DNA of 34,477 nucleotides from Temnopleurus reevesii (taxonomy: Eukaryota > Echinodermata > Echinoidea > Temnopleuroida > Temnopleuridae). The first letter of the stretch is position 1; each line of letters starts with the position of its first letter. The translations under genes and the position numbers were made by a program. Below are positions 12,701 through 21,500 of this stretch, one piece after another. The notes below the pieces were generated by a model that had not been told where the DNA came from, did not search any database, and was given only the letters and a program-made list of their open reading frames with translations. The stretch spans positions 1-34,477 of the forward strand of contig BQKZ01006736.1 of the NCBI GenBank assembly GCA_036244855.1. The letters are read 5' to 3'.

Positions 12701-13926
12701 TTTGGACTTGTTTTGTGGATGGGTTACCTGTGTCATTGTGTGTATTTTGGACTTCTGCCCCCGATGTTTGCAATTTTTACATGGCGCGCACACGCAATCT
12801 GGTCGCTATTCTCCGGGTCTGCCTAGTTTCTTGACAATTTTTGCCATTTTACGACGTGGAGCGATGCGATCGTTTCGTCAATCAAGTTATATTTGATATC
12901 ACGATATTTCCGTGATTCTTTTGTTAATCAATATTATTTTCAGAAATATTTGAAGCCTAAAATACCTAGTTTCATTTCATGCCAATATTTTAGAAAATAA
13001 TTTTGTATTTTAAGAAATATATTTTGCTAAGTACGACGATCTAAAAATGCTCTAGAAAAACTATGGTGCTGTCACATTAATTCGCGCATCATATTAATTC
13101 GTACATCTTATGAATTTCTACAAAGTCGATGAAATATTACAAATCTAACATCACCATCGTAAAGAGCGTTGTTTATTTGCCTAAATTGGANNNNNNNNNN
13201 NNNNNNNNNNNNNNNNNNNNNNNNNNNNNNNNNNNNNNNNNNNNNNNNNNNNNNNNNNNNNNNNNNNNNNNNNNNNNNNNNNNNNNNNNNNNNNNNNNNN
13301 NNNNNNNNNNNNNNNNNNNNNNNNNNNNNNNNNNNNNNNNNNNNNNNNNNNNNNNNNNNNNNNNNNNNNNNNNNNNNNNNNNNNNNNNNNNNNNNNNNNN
13401 NNNNNNNNNNNNNNNNNNNNNNNNNNNNNNNNNNNNNNNNNNNNNNNNNNNNNNNNNNNNNNNNNNNNNNNNNNNNNNNNNNNNNNNNNNNNNNNNNNNN
13501 NNNNNNNNNNNNNNNNNNNNNNNNNNNNNNNNNNNNNNNNNNNNNNNNNNNNNNNNNNNNNNNNNNNNNNNNNNNNNNNNNNNNNNNNNNNNNNNNNNNN
13601 NNNNNNNNNNNNNNNNNNNNNNNNNNNNNNNNNNNNNNNNNNNNNNNNNNNNNNNNNNNNNNNNNNNNNNNNNNNNNNNNNNNNNNNNNNNNNNNNNNNN
13701 NNNNNNNNNNNNNNNNNNNNNNNNNNNNNNNNNNNNNNNNNNNNNNNNNNNATTTTAAGCATGTATTTGCTCATTAATTTCTATCCATCGAATTTCATAG
13801 ACATTTATTTTTCAAAAATCTTACCGGACTATCAAAACTGTATGCACATTCATCCTTGTAAACCTTTTCTCCACCTCTAGGTATTCTAATTTTGTCAAGA
13901 AACTCATGCACCTTGGAAGCTGCCAT
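1513..13926 (-). CDS. USP5: USP5-like ubiquitin hydrolase (isopeptidase T), N-terminal six coding exons, gene continues left of window
   Basis: USP5 is a cytosolic/nuclear cysteine protease that disassembles unanchored polyubiquitin chains, recognising the free C-terminal Gly-Gly of ubiquitin with its UBP zinc finger. Exons on the minus strand are 13926-13825, 11673-11548, 9917-9863, 9543-9422, 3123-3029 and 1748-1513. They join in frame to 245 whole residues plus the first base of codon 246. Residues 1-160 match the N-terminal variant UBP domain, and residues 168-246 the canonical UBP finger. The expected zinc ligands are C188, C191, C208 and H221, with W198 and R210 for ubiquitin tail binding. 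All of these are exactly 11 residues below the human numbering. The catalytic and UBA domains are not in the window. USP13 is a paralogue; the single invertebrate gene is ancestral to both, so the symbol is the closest match. Intron 4 (3124-9421) is about 6.3 kb and repeat-filled. Confidence 0.93.
1823..1877 (-). pseudogene. Decayed mini-fragment of USP5 exon 6 (first zinc-binding motif)
   Basis: Encodes [17 protein letters not shown] on the minus strand and then a stop. It corresponds to residues 184-200 of the gene. It is the nearest of the relics to the intact exon (about 75 bp from its acceptor) and is preceded by CTCAG. Confidence 0.85.
1936..2051 (-). pseudogene. Decayed fragment of USP5 exon 6 (5' half)
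   Basis: On the minus strand this matches exon 6 from the LDNG region through the first zinc-binding pair to about TDGTILC. A one-base deletion shifts the frame and creates a stop before [17 protein letters not shown]. The acceptor is degraded and the second half of the exon is missing. It ends 44 bp from a piggyBac-like element. Confidence 0.85.
2099..2877. mobile_element. Non-autonomous piggyBac-like element, TTAA target sites
   Basis: Ends are CCCTAATCCCATTGGG and CCCATGGGATTAGGG, near-perfect inverted repeats, directly flanked by TTAA at 2095-2098 and 2878-2881. TTAA duplication with CCC ends is the piggyBac signature. Just inside each end is a G-rich/C-rich hairpin (about 2138-2171 and 2829-2866). 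No transposase frame is present. It sits in USP5 intron 5. Confidence 0.8.
3029..3123 (-). CDS. USP5: USP5 coding exon 5 (complete copy)
   Basis: A 95-nt exon encoding [20 protein letters not shown] then [11 protein letters not shown] (residues 136-166) plus two bases of a lysine codon completed by exon 6. The acceptor is TTAG and the donor is a perfect [15 protein letters not shown] and QAWDG are family hallmarks. A second copy lacking the 3' end and donor is at about 3996-4084, across a GAT microsatellite. Confidence 0.92.
3176..3990. repeat. GAT trinucleotide microsatellite with interspersed GTGCTGACGAAG units
   Basis: About 0.8 kb of GAT/TGA repeats, broken at intervals by GTGCTGA(C/T)(G/A)AAG. 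It lies exactly between the two copies of USP5 exon 5. The long histidine, serine, isoleucine or methionine runs in its reading frames are products of the repeat, not genes. Confidence 0.95.
3996..4084 (-). pseudogene. Truncated twin of USP5 exon 5
   Basis: Starts at the same acceptor as exon 5 (TTAG then GTGCAG) and encodes [20 protein letters not shown] then [10 protein letters not shown]. It then runs straight into the GAT/ATC microsatellite, losing the last codons and the donor. Eleven base differences from the complete copy over about 86 aligned bases fall in ten codons. Eight of these are silent (the exceptions are Ala to Ser and Ile to Asn), so it evolved as coding DNA for a time after duplication. 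No usable donor is visible nearby. Confidence 0.8.
4085..4550. other. Intronic sequence with a fragment of a dispersed repeat
   Basis: 4190-4270 (TACTTGGCATCCAGTTTGCA, then GTTGCTGTGTTAGGCAAGCA) resembles the interior of the hAT-like element at 10975-11511. The remainder is unassigned. Confidence 0.45.
4550..5995. repeat. Six-copy tandem array, period about 250 bp
   Basis: The phrase (A)GACCTTGCCCCTTTGAAATT recurs at about 4563, 4823, 5060, 5322, 5571 and 5820. Each is followed in the same order by CAGTATCTGCCAAGCTT, GATGACAGGATGTGAATCTC, TATAAAAGA, a CCATTCAGTTCAGAG block, TATGACGTCC and GTTGGCCTTTGTAGAAAA. Units are 237-262 bp and diverged. The array is in USP5 intron 4. Confidence 0.9.
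5996..8087. repeat. Degenerate continuation of the intronic array (haplotype copy 1 from 6476)
   Basis: Keeps the GATGACAGGAT..GAATC..TATAAAAGA..ATCTCAATGAA..CCATTCA core (near 6460, 6708, 6905, 7176, 7557) but gains a different block, CATTCTGTCCTCATATGCCA with CCAAATATTTCGGAAGAAGC. No coding sequence is seen except exon 4a at its right end. Confidence 0.75.
8088..8209 (-). CDS. USP5: USP5 coding exon 4, proximal duplicate (4a), allelic or mutually exclusive
   Basis: Same length, splice sites and encoded peptide as the exon at 9422-9543. The two differ at three of 122 bases, all at third codon positions and all silent (Leu, Glu, Asn codons). The flanks are also copied: about 1.8 kb (6476-8282) resembles 8284 to about 9610. 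A single N at 8283 sits exactly where the two copies meet. This looks like two haplotypes laid end to end in the assembly; a real tandem duplication with alternative use of the exons is possible. Confidence 0.75.
8283..8283. other. Single ambiguous base at the junction of a direct duplication
   Basis: An isolated N immediately before TATAAAATAAAAGAAGA, the sequence at which the first copy begins (6476). It probably marks a contig join. Confidence 0.8.
8284..9421. repeat. Second copy of the intron 4 duplication
   Basis: Closely matches 6476-8087 with scattered substitutions and indels. For example, the part of copy 1 at about 6840-7320 is mostly missing here, and 9121-9210 is extra. It carries the same degenerate array units. 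It is followed by exon 4b, as copy 1 is followed by exon 4a. Confidence 0.85.
9422..9543 (-). CDS. USP5: USP5 coding exon 4, distal copy (4b)
   Basis: A 122-nt exon encoding [20 protein letters not shown] through [10 protein letters not shown] (residues 95-135), entering in phase 1 and leaving in phase 0. Acceptor TACAG, donor GTTAGT. It is adjacent to exon 3 in the correct order. A near-identical copy lies at 8088-8209 and only one of the two can be spliced in without shifting the frame. The [10 protein letters not shown] segment matches the conserved VVILPDYLEI-type strand of the family. Confidence 0.9.
9863..9917 (-). CDS. USP5: USP5 coding exon 3
   Basis: A 55-nt exon encoding [18 protein letters not shown] plus the first base of a glycine codon (residues 77-95). 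It is preceded by TTTTTTCAG and followed by GTAAGC. The acidic/basic linker is variable in the family, while KPTRLAIG is strongly conserved. It is too short to stand out as an open frame; it was placed by splice phase and by the family match. Confidence 0.9.
9925..10580. repeat. USP5 intron 2 with a two-copy tandem repeat
   Basis: 10201-10345 and 10365-10500 are diverged direct copies (AAGAATTCTGATTT at both starts; ATCCCTTTCT(C/T)AGAT near both ends), period about 164 bp. The rest is AT-rich and unassigned. Confidence 0.65.
10584..10770. mobile_element. Inverted-repeat MITE, family 1, copy A
   Basis: Left end AAGGTGTTTCTACAAACTTG and right end CTTGTAGCAACACCACCTT, with inner TTGCAATTGATTGCAAGTTG-type palindromes. 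It abuts copy B directly. Confidence 0.75.
10771..10954. mobile_element. Inverted-repeat MITE, family 1, copy B
   Basis: Left end AGGGAGTGTTGCTCAAAACT and right end GATTCAAGCAACACCCCCT. Same inner motifs as copy A and as the copy at 22585-22737. Flanking TA suggests a two-base target. Confidence 0.8.
10975..11511. mobile_element. Non-autonomous hAT-like element
   Basis: Begins CAGGGCGCTACAAAC and ends GTTTCTGTAGCACCCTG, with TTGTG on both outer sides. The interior has repeated GGGCAAG words. The CAGGG ends resemble hAT elements, but a clean 8-bp target duplication is not seen. It ends 36 bp from the USP5 exon 2 donor. Confidence 0.6.
11548..11673 (-). CDS. USP5: USP5 coding exon 2
   Basis: Encodes residues 35-76, from [10 protein letters not shown] to LHLKTIKKK, phase 0 at both ends (126 nt). 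The conserved core [17 protein letters not shown] belongs to the N-terminal variant zinc-finger UBP domain. The acceptor is TACAG and the donor GTAAAT. A transposon-like repeat ends only about 36 bp downstream of the donor. Confidence 0.95.
11674..13190. other. USP5 intron 1, left part, with two fold-back structures
   Basis: 12200-12382 has arms GGTAAGACTTCC..TATGTACC and GGTACATAAGAAAGTCTTTC, flanked by direct CGTAAATCTTG-like copies (12153, 12391). 12441-12823 is described separately. The rest is AT-rich and shows nothing else. Confidence 0.6.
12441..12823. mobile_element. 383-bp inverted-repeat element
   Basis: Left arm GGCAAACCCGGAGAATAGCG then ACCAGATGTGTGCG. The right arm is its reverse complement (CTGGTCGCTATTCTCCGGGT then CTGCC). 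The interior is unique and non-coding. Confidence 0.75.
13191..13751. other. Assembly gap, 561 N
   Basis: Unsequenced run inside USP5 intron 1, 73 bp from the end of exon 1. The true length is unknown. Confidence 0.98.
13825..13926 (-). CDS. USP5: USP5 coding exon 1 with start codon
   Basis: Encodes residues 1-34, beginning [10 protein letters not shown] and ending CAYSFDSP. The start at 13926 has A at -3 and G at +4. An in-frame ATG at 13977 would add 17 residues (MHNLAIYEIF...) not expected from the family, so the downstream start is preferred. The exon closes in phase 0 at a good donor (GTAAGA). The KDECAYSFD stretch matches the vertebrate protein closely. Confidence 0.93.
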
Positions 13927-15198
13927 CTTGAATGGTACTTTAACGCGGAAAATCTCGTATATTGCGAGATTATGCATAATTCATGACCACGATACTTTTC
14001 ATGCTGATGATTGGCTGGTTCACTTTTTAACTGAAAAAACGACAAATTTCAGAAAGTAAACAATCAAAACAGCGGATATATCTCATCAATACACGCAAAT
14101 ATTCTGGAACAGTCGATTGGTATTTATGAAATTAGTATCTTAAATTTCTGTTGAGCCTTAGTTTGCATCTTACTAACCTTGCTTTATTGATATTTCTTTC
14201 GGTCGAGTGACCGTGTCCTTCAAGAACTTGGCAAAATAAATTTGTTTGTAGTGCGTCACTGCGCTCCCTTGTTTTAACTGCGCCACCGTATCAGCGCTCT
14301 AGCTCCACCCAGCGGCTTCGGCGTGAGTTTCATGAGCGGGAGGGTAAATAGTGAGTCACGCATAGTCATGCTTATGAATGAATGATGACTTGGGCCCCGC
14401 CGATTGACAGACAAAACCGCCTTTGTTTGAGTGAGTAATATATATAGAATGTGTCACATTGTATGAGCGATCATACTGCACGTGCTCATTGTAGAATTAG
14501 AGTGTGAGCTATGCATTTTTAGCCTGAGAATGCACGGCGAAACCGATATAGTTTCATTTCTCCCTTTTCATTTATTTCGTCCGCTGTGTCGCGCAGCTCC
14601 GGCCCCGCAATCGAGAGCAACTGTAATTTTCTCCTCGTCGAGCGAGACTTCAGTCATATCACTTGTCAGTCTGTCCGTCTTATATTATGGTCCGTCTGTT
14701 CAGTGTTATGTCTGTTTTTTAATGTGAGAGAACAGACATTATCTTCAGCTGTTGATTTTGGCTGTTTGGAATAATCATTCGACTTTATACTTTGTATTGA
14801 TGACTTCATCATTTTGATACTGCCAGTTTATAAGAACCACCTGTTTGACTCAACATTGGTGACAGTTGACTTTTGATGAGATTTTGTTGACTGATAATCT
14901 GACTTTGTTGAATACATAAGACTGAGTTTTCTATCATGCCAGCTTTTTCCCATTTTGGCATTAAAAAGGTGATTTTAATTAATATTTTTTTCGTCAAAAT
15001 GACCTAGCATGCGGCTAGGGTTTTTTAGTCTTAAGTTCTAACATTTTGTAATTCCTGTTCACTTTGATTCTTTCTGGAATGGAACATTTGTTGTAATTTT
15101 AATTGTTTGAAATGTTTGTCATGTTCTTGTTGATTTTCTTTTTTTTTTTTGTTATTGTAATTATTCTTTTTTTAAATGATTTATTATCTCCTTTTCAG
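13927..15198. promoter_or_regulatory. Divergent promoter region shared by USP5 and CDCA3
   Basis: This 1.27 kb separates the USP5 start codon from the first coding exon of CDCA3. The stretch at about 14200-14660 is clearly richer in G+C and CpG than the surrounding AT-rich DNA. Two inverted CCAAT boxes (ATTGG) lie at 14010-14014 (in GATGATTGGCT) and 14116-14120. A GAGCGGGAGG sequence near 14335 partly resembles an E2F site. The part just before 15199 is a polypyrimidine tract and acceptor, so CDCA3 must have at least one upstream non-coding exon, probably within 14200-14750. GA then GTGAGT near 14430 is one possible donor. Transcription starts cannot be read from sequence. Confidence 0.65.
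14010..14014 (-). promoter_or_regulatory. CCAAT box (NF-Y type)
   Basis: ATTGG on the plus strand, reading AGCCAATCATC on the minus strand, a good NF-Y match, about 85 bp upstream of the USP5 start codon. A second, ACCAATCG, is at 14116-14120. Confidence 0.5.
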
Positions 15199-15225
15199 AT
15201 GAGACTGCCCTCTCTGCATATCAAA

Positions 15226-15583
15226 ATGGGTGGATCCGAAAGCAAACCGATTAATGCCAATGGGGACAAATCCGACGGAGAAGAACAATACCACACACCG
15301 ATCGCCAATCGTCGCGTCCAATCACTGGTAGATCCACGCTCGCCAACGGACGACATGCAACGCACTCCCATTCAGCGAGCAGTCGATGACGATGATGCAG
15401 ATTTTCAAGATCCGAGGTCGCCAACTGTCCTAAGAACACCAGTTCCAGATGATTCTGATCCGAGGTCGCCGTCTGCGGGAAGAGAACCCGGACCGTTCGT
15501 GTTCCCGGTTTCTCAAGATCCAAGGTCACCTTCAAGGGTTGTCGCAAGGACACCAATCTGTAAAGATGCCCCAATAGAAATAG
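15226..15583 (+). CDS. CDCA3: CDCA3 first coding exon (DPRSP/RTP repeats)
   Basis: Residues 1-119 plus one base. The exon itself begins at 15199, after a long pyrimidine tract and TTTTCAG. An in-frame ATG sits exactly at 15199 (MRLPSLHIK then MGGSESK). The second ATG at 15226, with A at -3 and G at +4, is preferred because vertebrate CDCA3 also starts MG-S. Donor is GTGATT, the weakest in the gene. Four DPRSP and three RTP motifs alternate. Confidence 0.9.
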
Positions 15584-18500
15584 GTGATTTTATTCTTCTT
15601 TCCAAGGATTTAATAGAATTTGAACATTCTGTTTTCATTATTTTTATTGTTCTTTTTGTTTACTTGAAGCCTCTTCACCCGTATTGGTTGACATGAAAAG
15701 GAACTTTTATATGTAGTTAATGTAAAAAAAATATTTTTTTTTGTAAGCTTTGTTGCTTTGGATGCTTCAGATGGATGTGCTCTTAAAATTGTCTTAAAAT
15801 GTCCATCTGAGGAAGAATGAATTTTGATACTGATGCAACCAACAAAACAAATGAACATCTTTTGATAGGCATATGGAAAAAATTGTTCCCTCTCTCTGCT
15901 AGCTACATTGTATCCAATTGTACTGAATAGTTAAAATCGATAAAAGTGTAACAGATACTTTGACATAAAATTAGGAGCATTCATTTTCATAATAGTTTGC
16001 CTGGTTAAGTGAAGATCCAGCATCATGACCTTGAGATAAAATAAAAACCTGCACTTCCATTTCCATGATTATTTTTTACAGGATCCGGGATGTGGGGTAT
16101 ATTTATCTACAATTGTAAGCCTTCACTTTTATTTGCATTTTTATTACAGGATCTGGCATTGAGACAGTGACAGTGCATCAATCTGATACTAAGGAATCAT
16201 GTGACACCACCAGCAATAATAACAAGGACAATAACACAATTTCACAATCTTCCAACGACGACGAACTCTCAGAACCGGGTGTTTTTCAAATCGATTCGGA
16301 CAAAGAGAATTTAGTCACAAAGGACGAAGAGGAAGAAAGTCCGAACTTGGCAGTGGAAGATGCAAAACAAAGTGACCTTGTGAAATCGAACACCCCTGAA
16401 TATGAAATGGAACTGACCAAAATGGTGGAGAAGCAGACATTGGCCAATGAGGAGTCAGAGGAGCAGGACCAGTCCACTTTGGTACTGACCGACAGGGGTA
16501 AGGAGTCTACGTCTTCTTGATGTGATTCGTTAGCAGGTATCTATCGGAATACTTTTATGCTAACTCAAATTAATGCTAACATTTCTAACATCTTGAATCA
16601 ATTAACCCTCAATAACATACTAACATTCTCTTTGCTGAATGAATTGCCACAAATGAAATAATGTAGCATACACATAATCAAGCAACATTAATTAGTCAAA
16701 ATCTCTTGATTTCGGTTACTTTTTGCAAGATATTTCATTCTTCTTTTCTTCTTTTTGTTTTTATCTGACTGAGCAATAATTTCTTTCAATTTTGCTTCTT
16801 CACACTACATTTAAGTTTTTACGATTTTATAAACCATGACATGATGTCTGCTGCTTAAAATTGCTGTGAATTCAGTTTTCAAATTTATGGTACTTTTATC
16901 AAATTATTCCCTGAAGTATGGACCTTGTATGTTCCTTGTATGTACCAATGTACACAATCACTGCAGCAGAACCAAAGGATTTGGACAAGGTACACAATTT
17001 CATTGAAGAGGTCAAAATAGTTAGAAATGTAAATACACCCAAAAGAAATTTCCTTACCCTCGTTCTGTATAGAAATGTTGAACAGATGTCACATCTGTTC
17101 AGTGAATAAACAGGGAATAGAGGGAAACTACTTTCATTTGGGCTCATGGAGCTATTGTGAATGCTTGAATAAAGTTTTTTTTTAATGAAGCTGTGTAAAT
17201 GTCCAATTCCTTTGAAATTGTCCTTTCAGCTCTGTGGTATAAAGAAACTATTCAGTACAGAAAACCGTCCTCAGACTAAAATTTACATGTACATGTACAT
17301 ACAAAAAAAATAGTGTGTAAATTAGATTGGCATGAATATTTCAGAGATGACTTTTGAGCTTATTCCAAAACTTGTCTTAATTTTAAGTTGAAGTTCAAAC
17401 TTCAAAGGGGACAAGATTACTATACATTTGTTCAAGACCTTTTGTTTATTTAGTAATGCTTTCATATCTTTGCAAAATCAAGAGGGGTCTTGATTCTAAA
17501 AATCCACCTCAACGTTCGCAAGGAATTTTATAAACCGTTAACAAGGTCAATAGAGGGACTGAGCTGTCCTAAATGTAGTGATCAAGATTCAAGAACTGTT
17601 TTGTTCTTGAAAAAATATCAAACTCAATCTGAATATTATCAAATGTATTGTTGTTTTGTTTTTTGTTTGGTGGATGGTTGTTTTTGTTTTGTTTTCTTTT
17701 GTTTTGGATTTTTTGTTTTGTTTTTTTTTGCATCTGTCCTTCTATTTTGGGGTTCTTAATGAGTTATTTTGAGGGTTTTTTTTTTTTTTTTGCATTTATC
17801 TACAGGTCTTTTTTTTTAATTAAAAAAAATCAATTGTTTTTTGCCTTGTTTTGGAAAGAAATACATTTTCTTTTACATTTTGCTATGTAAGGTTCCCCTT
17901 TACCTTTTCGTGCCTATACATGTGCATTATGTAGGCCTACATGAGAGTGTTTTTATTTCATTGCAGTTAATACATGCATAGTGCAGTTGTAAAGTGCAGG
18001 CCATTCTGATGCAGCATCTTGCATGCCAGTGAATTAGTGTTTGATTGATTGCCAGATGGAGACAGATTATCAGATTAGATCATATCACATGTGTACTATA
18101 GAGAAGTGTGTGGGCAGCTAGTCTACAAGTGCAGACCCACTTCAGGCAATTTATATGGTGTCATGTTCTCGGCATTGGTGCAATAACCAATGCTAGTGCC
18201 AATCAAGATTTTAGCCCGATTAGCCTGATCAGCCTGATCAGTATACATACGTGTATGTAATCTTCACATTTTTAAAAGAATTTGCATCTACTCTACAAAG
18301 GTAGCCATATTTGTTTTTGTGCAAGACACAAGGCAAAAATCACTTATACATGAGTGTTTTTTTAATTTGAAATGAGTTTGGACAAATAAATAGTGCATTA
18401 TTTATCTCTTATTAAAGCTGCAATCCTGGGTTGCATTGCTATACAGTACAAATTAGCTGGGTAATATATTATTGAATTAATTGAGTGTACTACATTTGTC

Positions 18501-21500
18501 AGAATTCAATCAATCAAACCCCAACCTATGGGTGTGAATCTGTGGAATTTATATTCAGCCATAAACACAGTGCGCTAATTCCGATTTCACTTCAAATAAT
18601 ATGGAGATTATTCTGATTGGGCTATAAACTTTACTGTAATTTATAACAGATAGTAGCATGCTACCAATTACAAGTCAATGTAATTTCTAGTTAACTGCCA
18701 GAATTAGGTCTGTGCTTGCAGACTGTGAAGACTCACTATAAAGCTCTGTCTGTAATAAACTTTATCCCATAACATTTATTAGAAAGTTTTCTACTACATG
18801 TAGCCATCAGCACTAAACAAATAGAAATAGGTCTGTGTTCGTAGACTAATCCACCGATACTGTGTGTTTGCCTTCAAAGGTGAGCCATTGATGAATCACA
18901 GTGAATCAAACAAGAAATCAATATTTTAGATAGAATTTAGGAATTTGATGAAATTATTTCTTAGGGTTGGACGAAAATGATTCAGACATTCCTTTGTACT
19001 GCACTGCACTTTTATTGTGAAATTGTGGTTGAAAGTTGCTTGAAATGTCATGAATCCCTTTGGAGATGATTATTTTATTTGTACTCGCTTGATCTATTTT
19101 AAAATATCATTTTCTCCTTTACTGCTATCTGGACTACATTTATGTAGAGTGAATTGAACAAGAAATCAATGACTGAAACAGGAATTAAGGAATTGGATAG
19201 AAAGTAATAATTTGAGGTTTTATATTAAAAAAAACCTTTTCTACTCTTGTGTCAATTGCGTGGTCTGCACTTTCATTGAAAATTTGTGTTGCTACAAAGT
19301 GAATCTTATGAAAGATTTTCTATTGGCACTCAGTTGATATAAATTATCTTCTATGCCATTTTTTTTTTATTTTATAGAATGCATGAATGCTGACTGAATC
19401 AAGAATTAAGGGATTTAATGGAGCATAATTTATAAGTTTATCTACTTGGCAAAATCAATTCATCATCATATCAGCTGCACTATTTACTGCGGTTGGTTGG
19501 TGATAATACTGTGGAAAAAAAATCAATCAGCCTTTTTAAAAGTTGTTCTACATTTAGGCCTATATTGTAGTTGCATTCTCCTGCTATGAATTTAGAAATG
19601 ATGTTCATTTTCCATACTAATGGAATAGACTGACACGATTTTGAAATAAACTAAAAGCCATGGTGCCACAATGATAATAACATCAACAAAACTTATCTTG
19701 TCAAATAATTTAATGGCTGAATAAAAGTCTTAAGTGCCAATATTGTGCGACTCTTTCATGCACTGAAGTTGGTATATAGTTCCACTTTTTCTTTCTAGAA
19801 GTTTTCTTTAAAGGAATCAAGATGTGCTCTACAGTACACATACATGTAGCCTATAATCGGCCTGTTTCATAGGAAGGAATATATGGTTCCTCTATCTCTC
19901 GCTTGATCTTTCGATCTCAATCTCTCTATCTCTCTCCTTTTCTGTCTTCCTTCCTTTTTCTCTTCCTTCCTTTTTCTCCTTTTTTTTTTCTTTATCAAAG
20001 ATCATACATGTACATTTATGCCTGCATTATCAATTGTACCCTACTGAAAACCAATCAAAACAGCCAGACAATGCCATAAACTTGCATCCTCGGCAGGAAA
20101 TTAAAACTCTGTCCCTCGTCATTAAAAAAAAATGATTGAGATAACATCAGGGATATCATTGCACCTCATCCTCTGGCTGCGGAAGAACGAGGCTGAGGAA
20201 AGGACGCCTGGGTATCATTGCATAGAATTTACATCAATTGAATTTAGAGCGAACAAATTGTGATTAGTGTTCAGACCTGACTTCCCTGAAATTTAATCTA
20301 CATTTCCGTATATCTATACAATCATAACATTTTTATGAGTAGGAAATGGGAGATTGTGACTGGTTTTACTGAATACTACAGTGTATTACTCTACATGTAC
20401 AGCCCTTGCAGACCTGTTGTTCTTTCTATTTTTTCCTTCGTCAAATTAAAAATGATTTATCATATTTCATAGCCCTTACAACTGTGCATTGTAACATCCA
20501 GAGAGTAAAAATAGTTTTCTTTGTTGATGTACACAATGCATAATTGATATCCTGAAATTTCCCCTCTGATACGTGTATTTCTTTCTTCTTGGAATGGAAA
20601 TGGGAATAAAGTAGTGTACCAATTCTGGAGTCTTTGATTTACATGTACAATGCAGACAACTATGAGTGGCATACAAAACGATACGATACACTTCTGTATA
20701 CAATTCTGTTTTTTTTTGTTTTTTTTTTTTTGTTTTGTTTTTTACAATCTGTGATGTAATTCTCAGTGTCAATCCAAGACCAGATCAAAACAGGAAATTT
20801 CTCTTTCTATCCATGGCATTTCCAGATTTTTAGGCCAAGTGCTATCCAATCTCATATACATGTATGTAACCCTATTGGATAATATGAGCAGCGATAACTG
20901 TACTTTACTTGGGCTGGCTATTTAGTTTCGGAGTGAAAGTCTACCAGTACATGTAATAGGATTTGTCTTGTGTACAAATTTTACAATTAAGTTTTGGGGA
21001 GTTAATATACAGTAAACTCTGCCAAAGTCTAAGTCTAAATAAATGCCCGAGTGTAACAAAAAAAACTAATCAAGCAAAAACTGTGTTATTCACAGTATTT
21101 ATGTTCCCTAAAAATTTGACTTGATGCAGAGTTAAAAATACCTTTTTTTTATTACAACATGTATTCATCATGAATACCACTTGTACTACAGGTGTGTACA
21201 GTGTAGTTTATTTTAGAATTTAAAAAGGTGCCATTGTGTTTTTCATACAATAGTAATACACACATACCTGTACACAGCATTCTTTAGCTCTAGACTTTGA
21301 CATACATGTACAAGCTGCCATTGTTTTTTTTTCTATAAACAAAATCACTTTTGTTAAAATCGTAAACAAAAAGAATGATCGCTCACAATTATTTCTCTCT
21401 GGACACACTGTCTACATTTATCCACAGGTCATATTAGGTGCACACTGGTTTTAACAATCAAATATTCAGCGGTAACATAAATAAACCCTACATACTGTTC

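Noticed and set aside
13129..13777. Roughly 200-codon frames on both strands
   Set aside because: They span the assembly gap and consist of unknown residues.
15251..15574. Minus-strand 107-codon frame
   Set aside because: Antisense shadow of the first CDCA3 coding exon.
16918..17109. Plus frame with a possible exon CTGCAG-CAGAACC...GACAAG-GTACAC in the CDCA3 intron
   Set aside because: The 23-nt segment would break the phase between the second and last coding exons, and it does not match the family.
17490..17890. Plus frames rich in Phe, Leu and Cys, resembling membrane segments
   Set aside because: Produced by T-rich and GTTTT low-complexity DNA.
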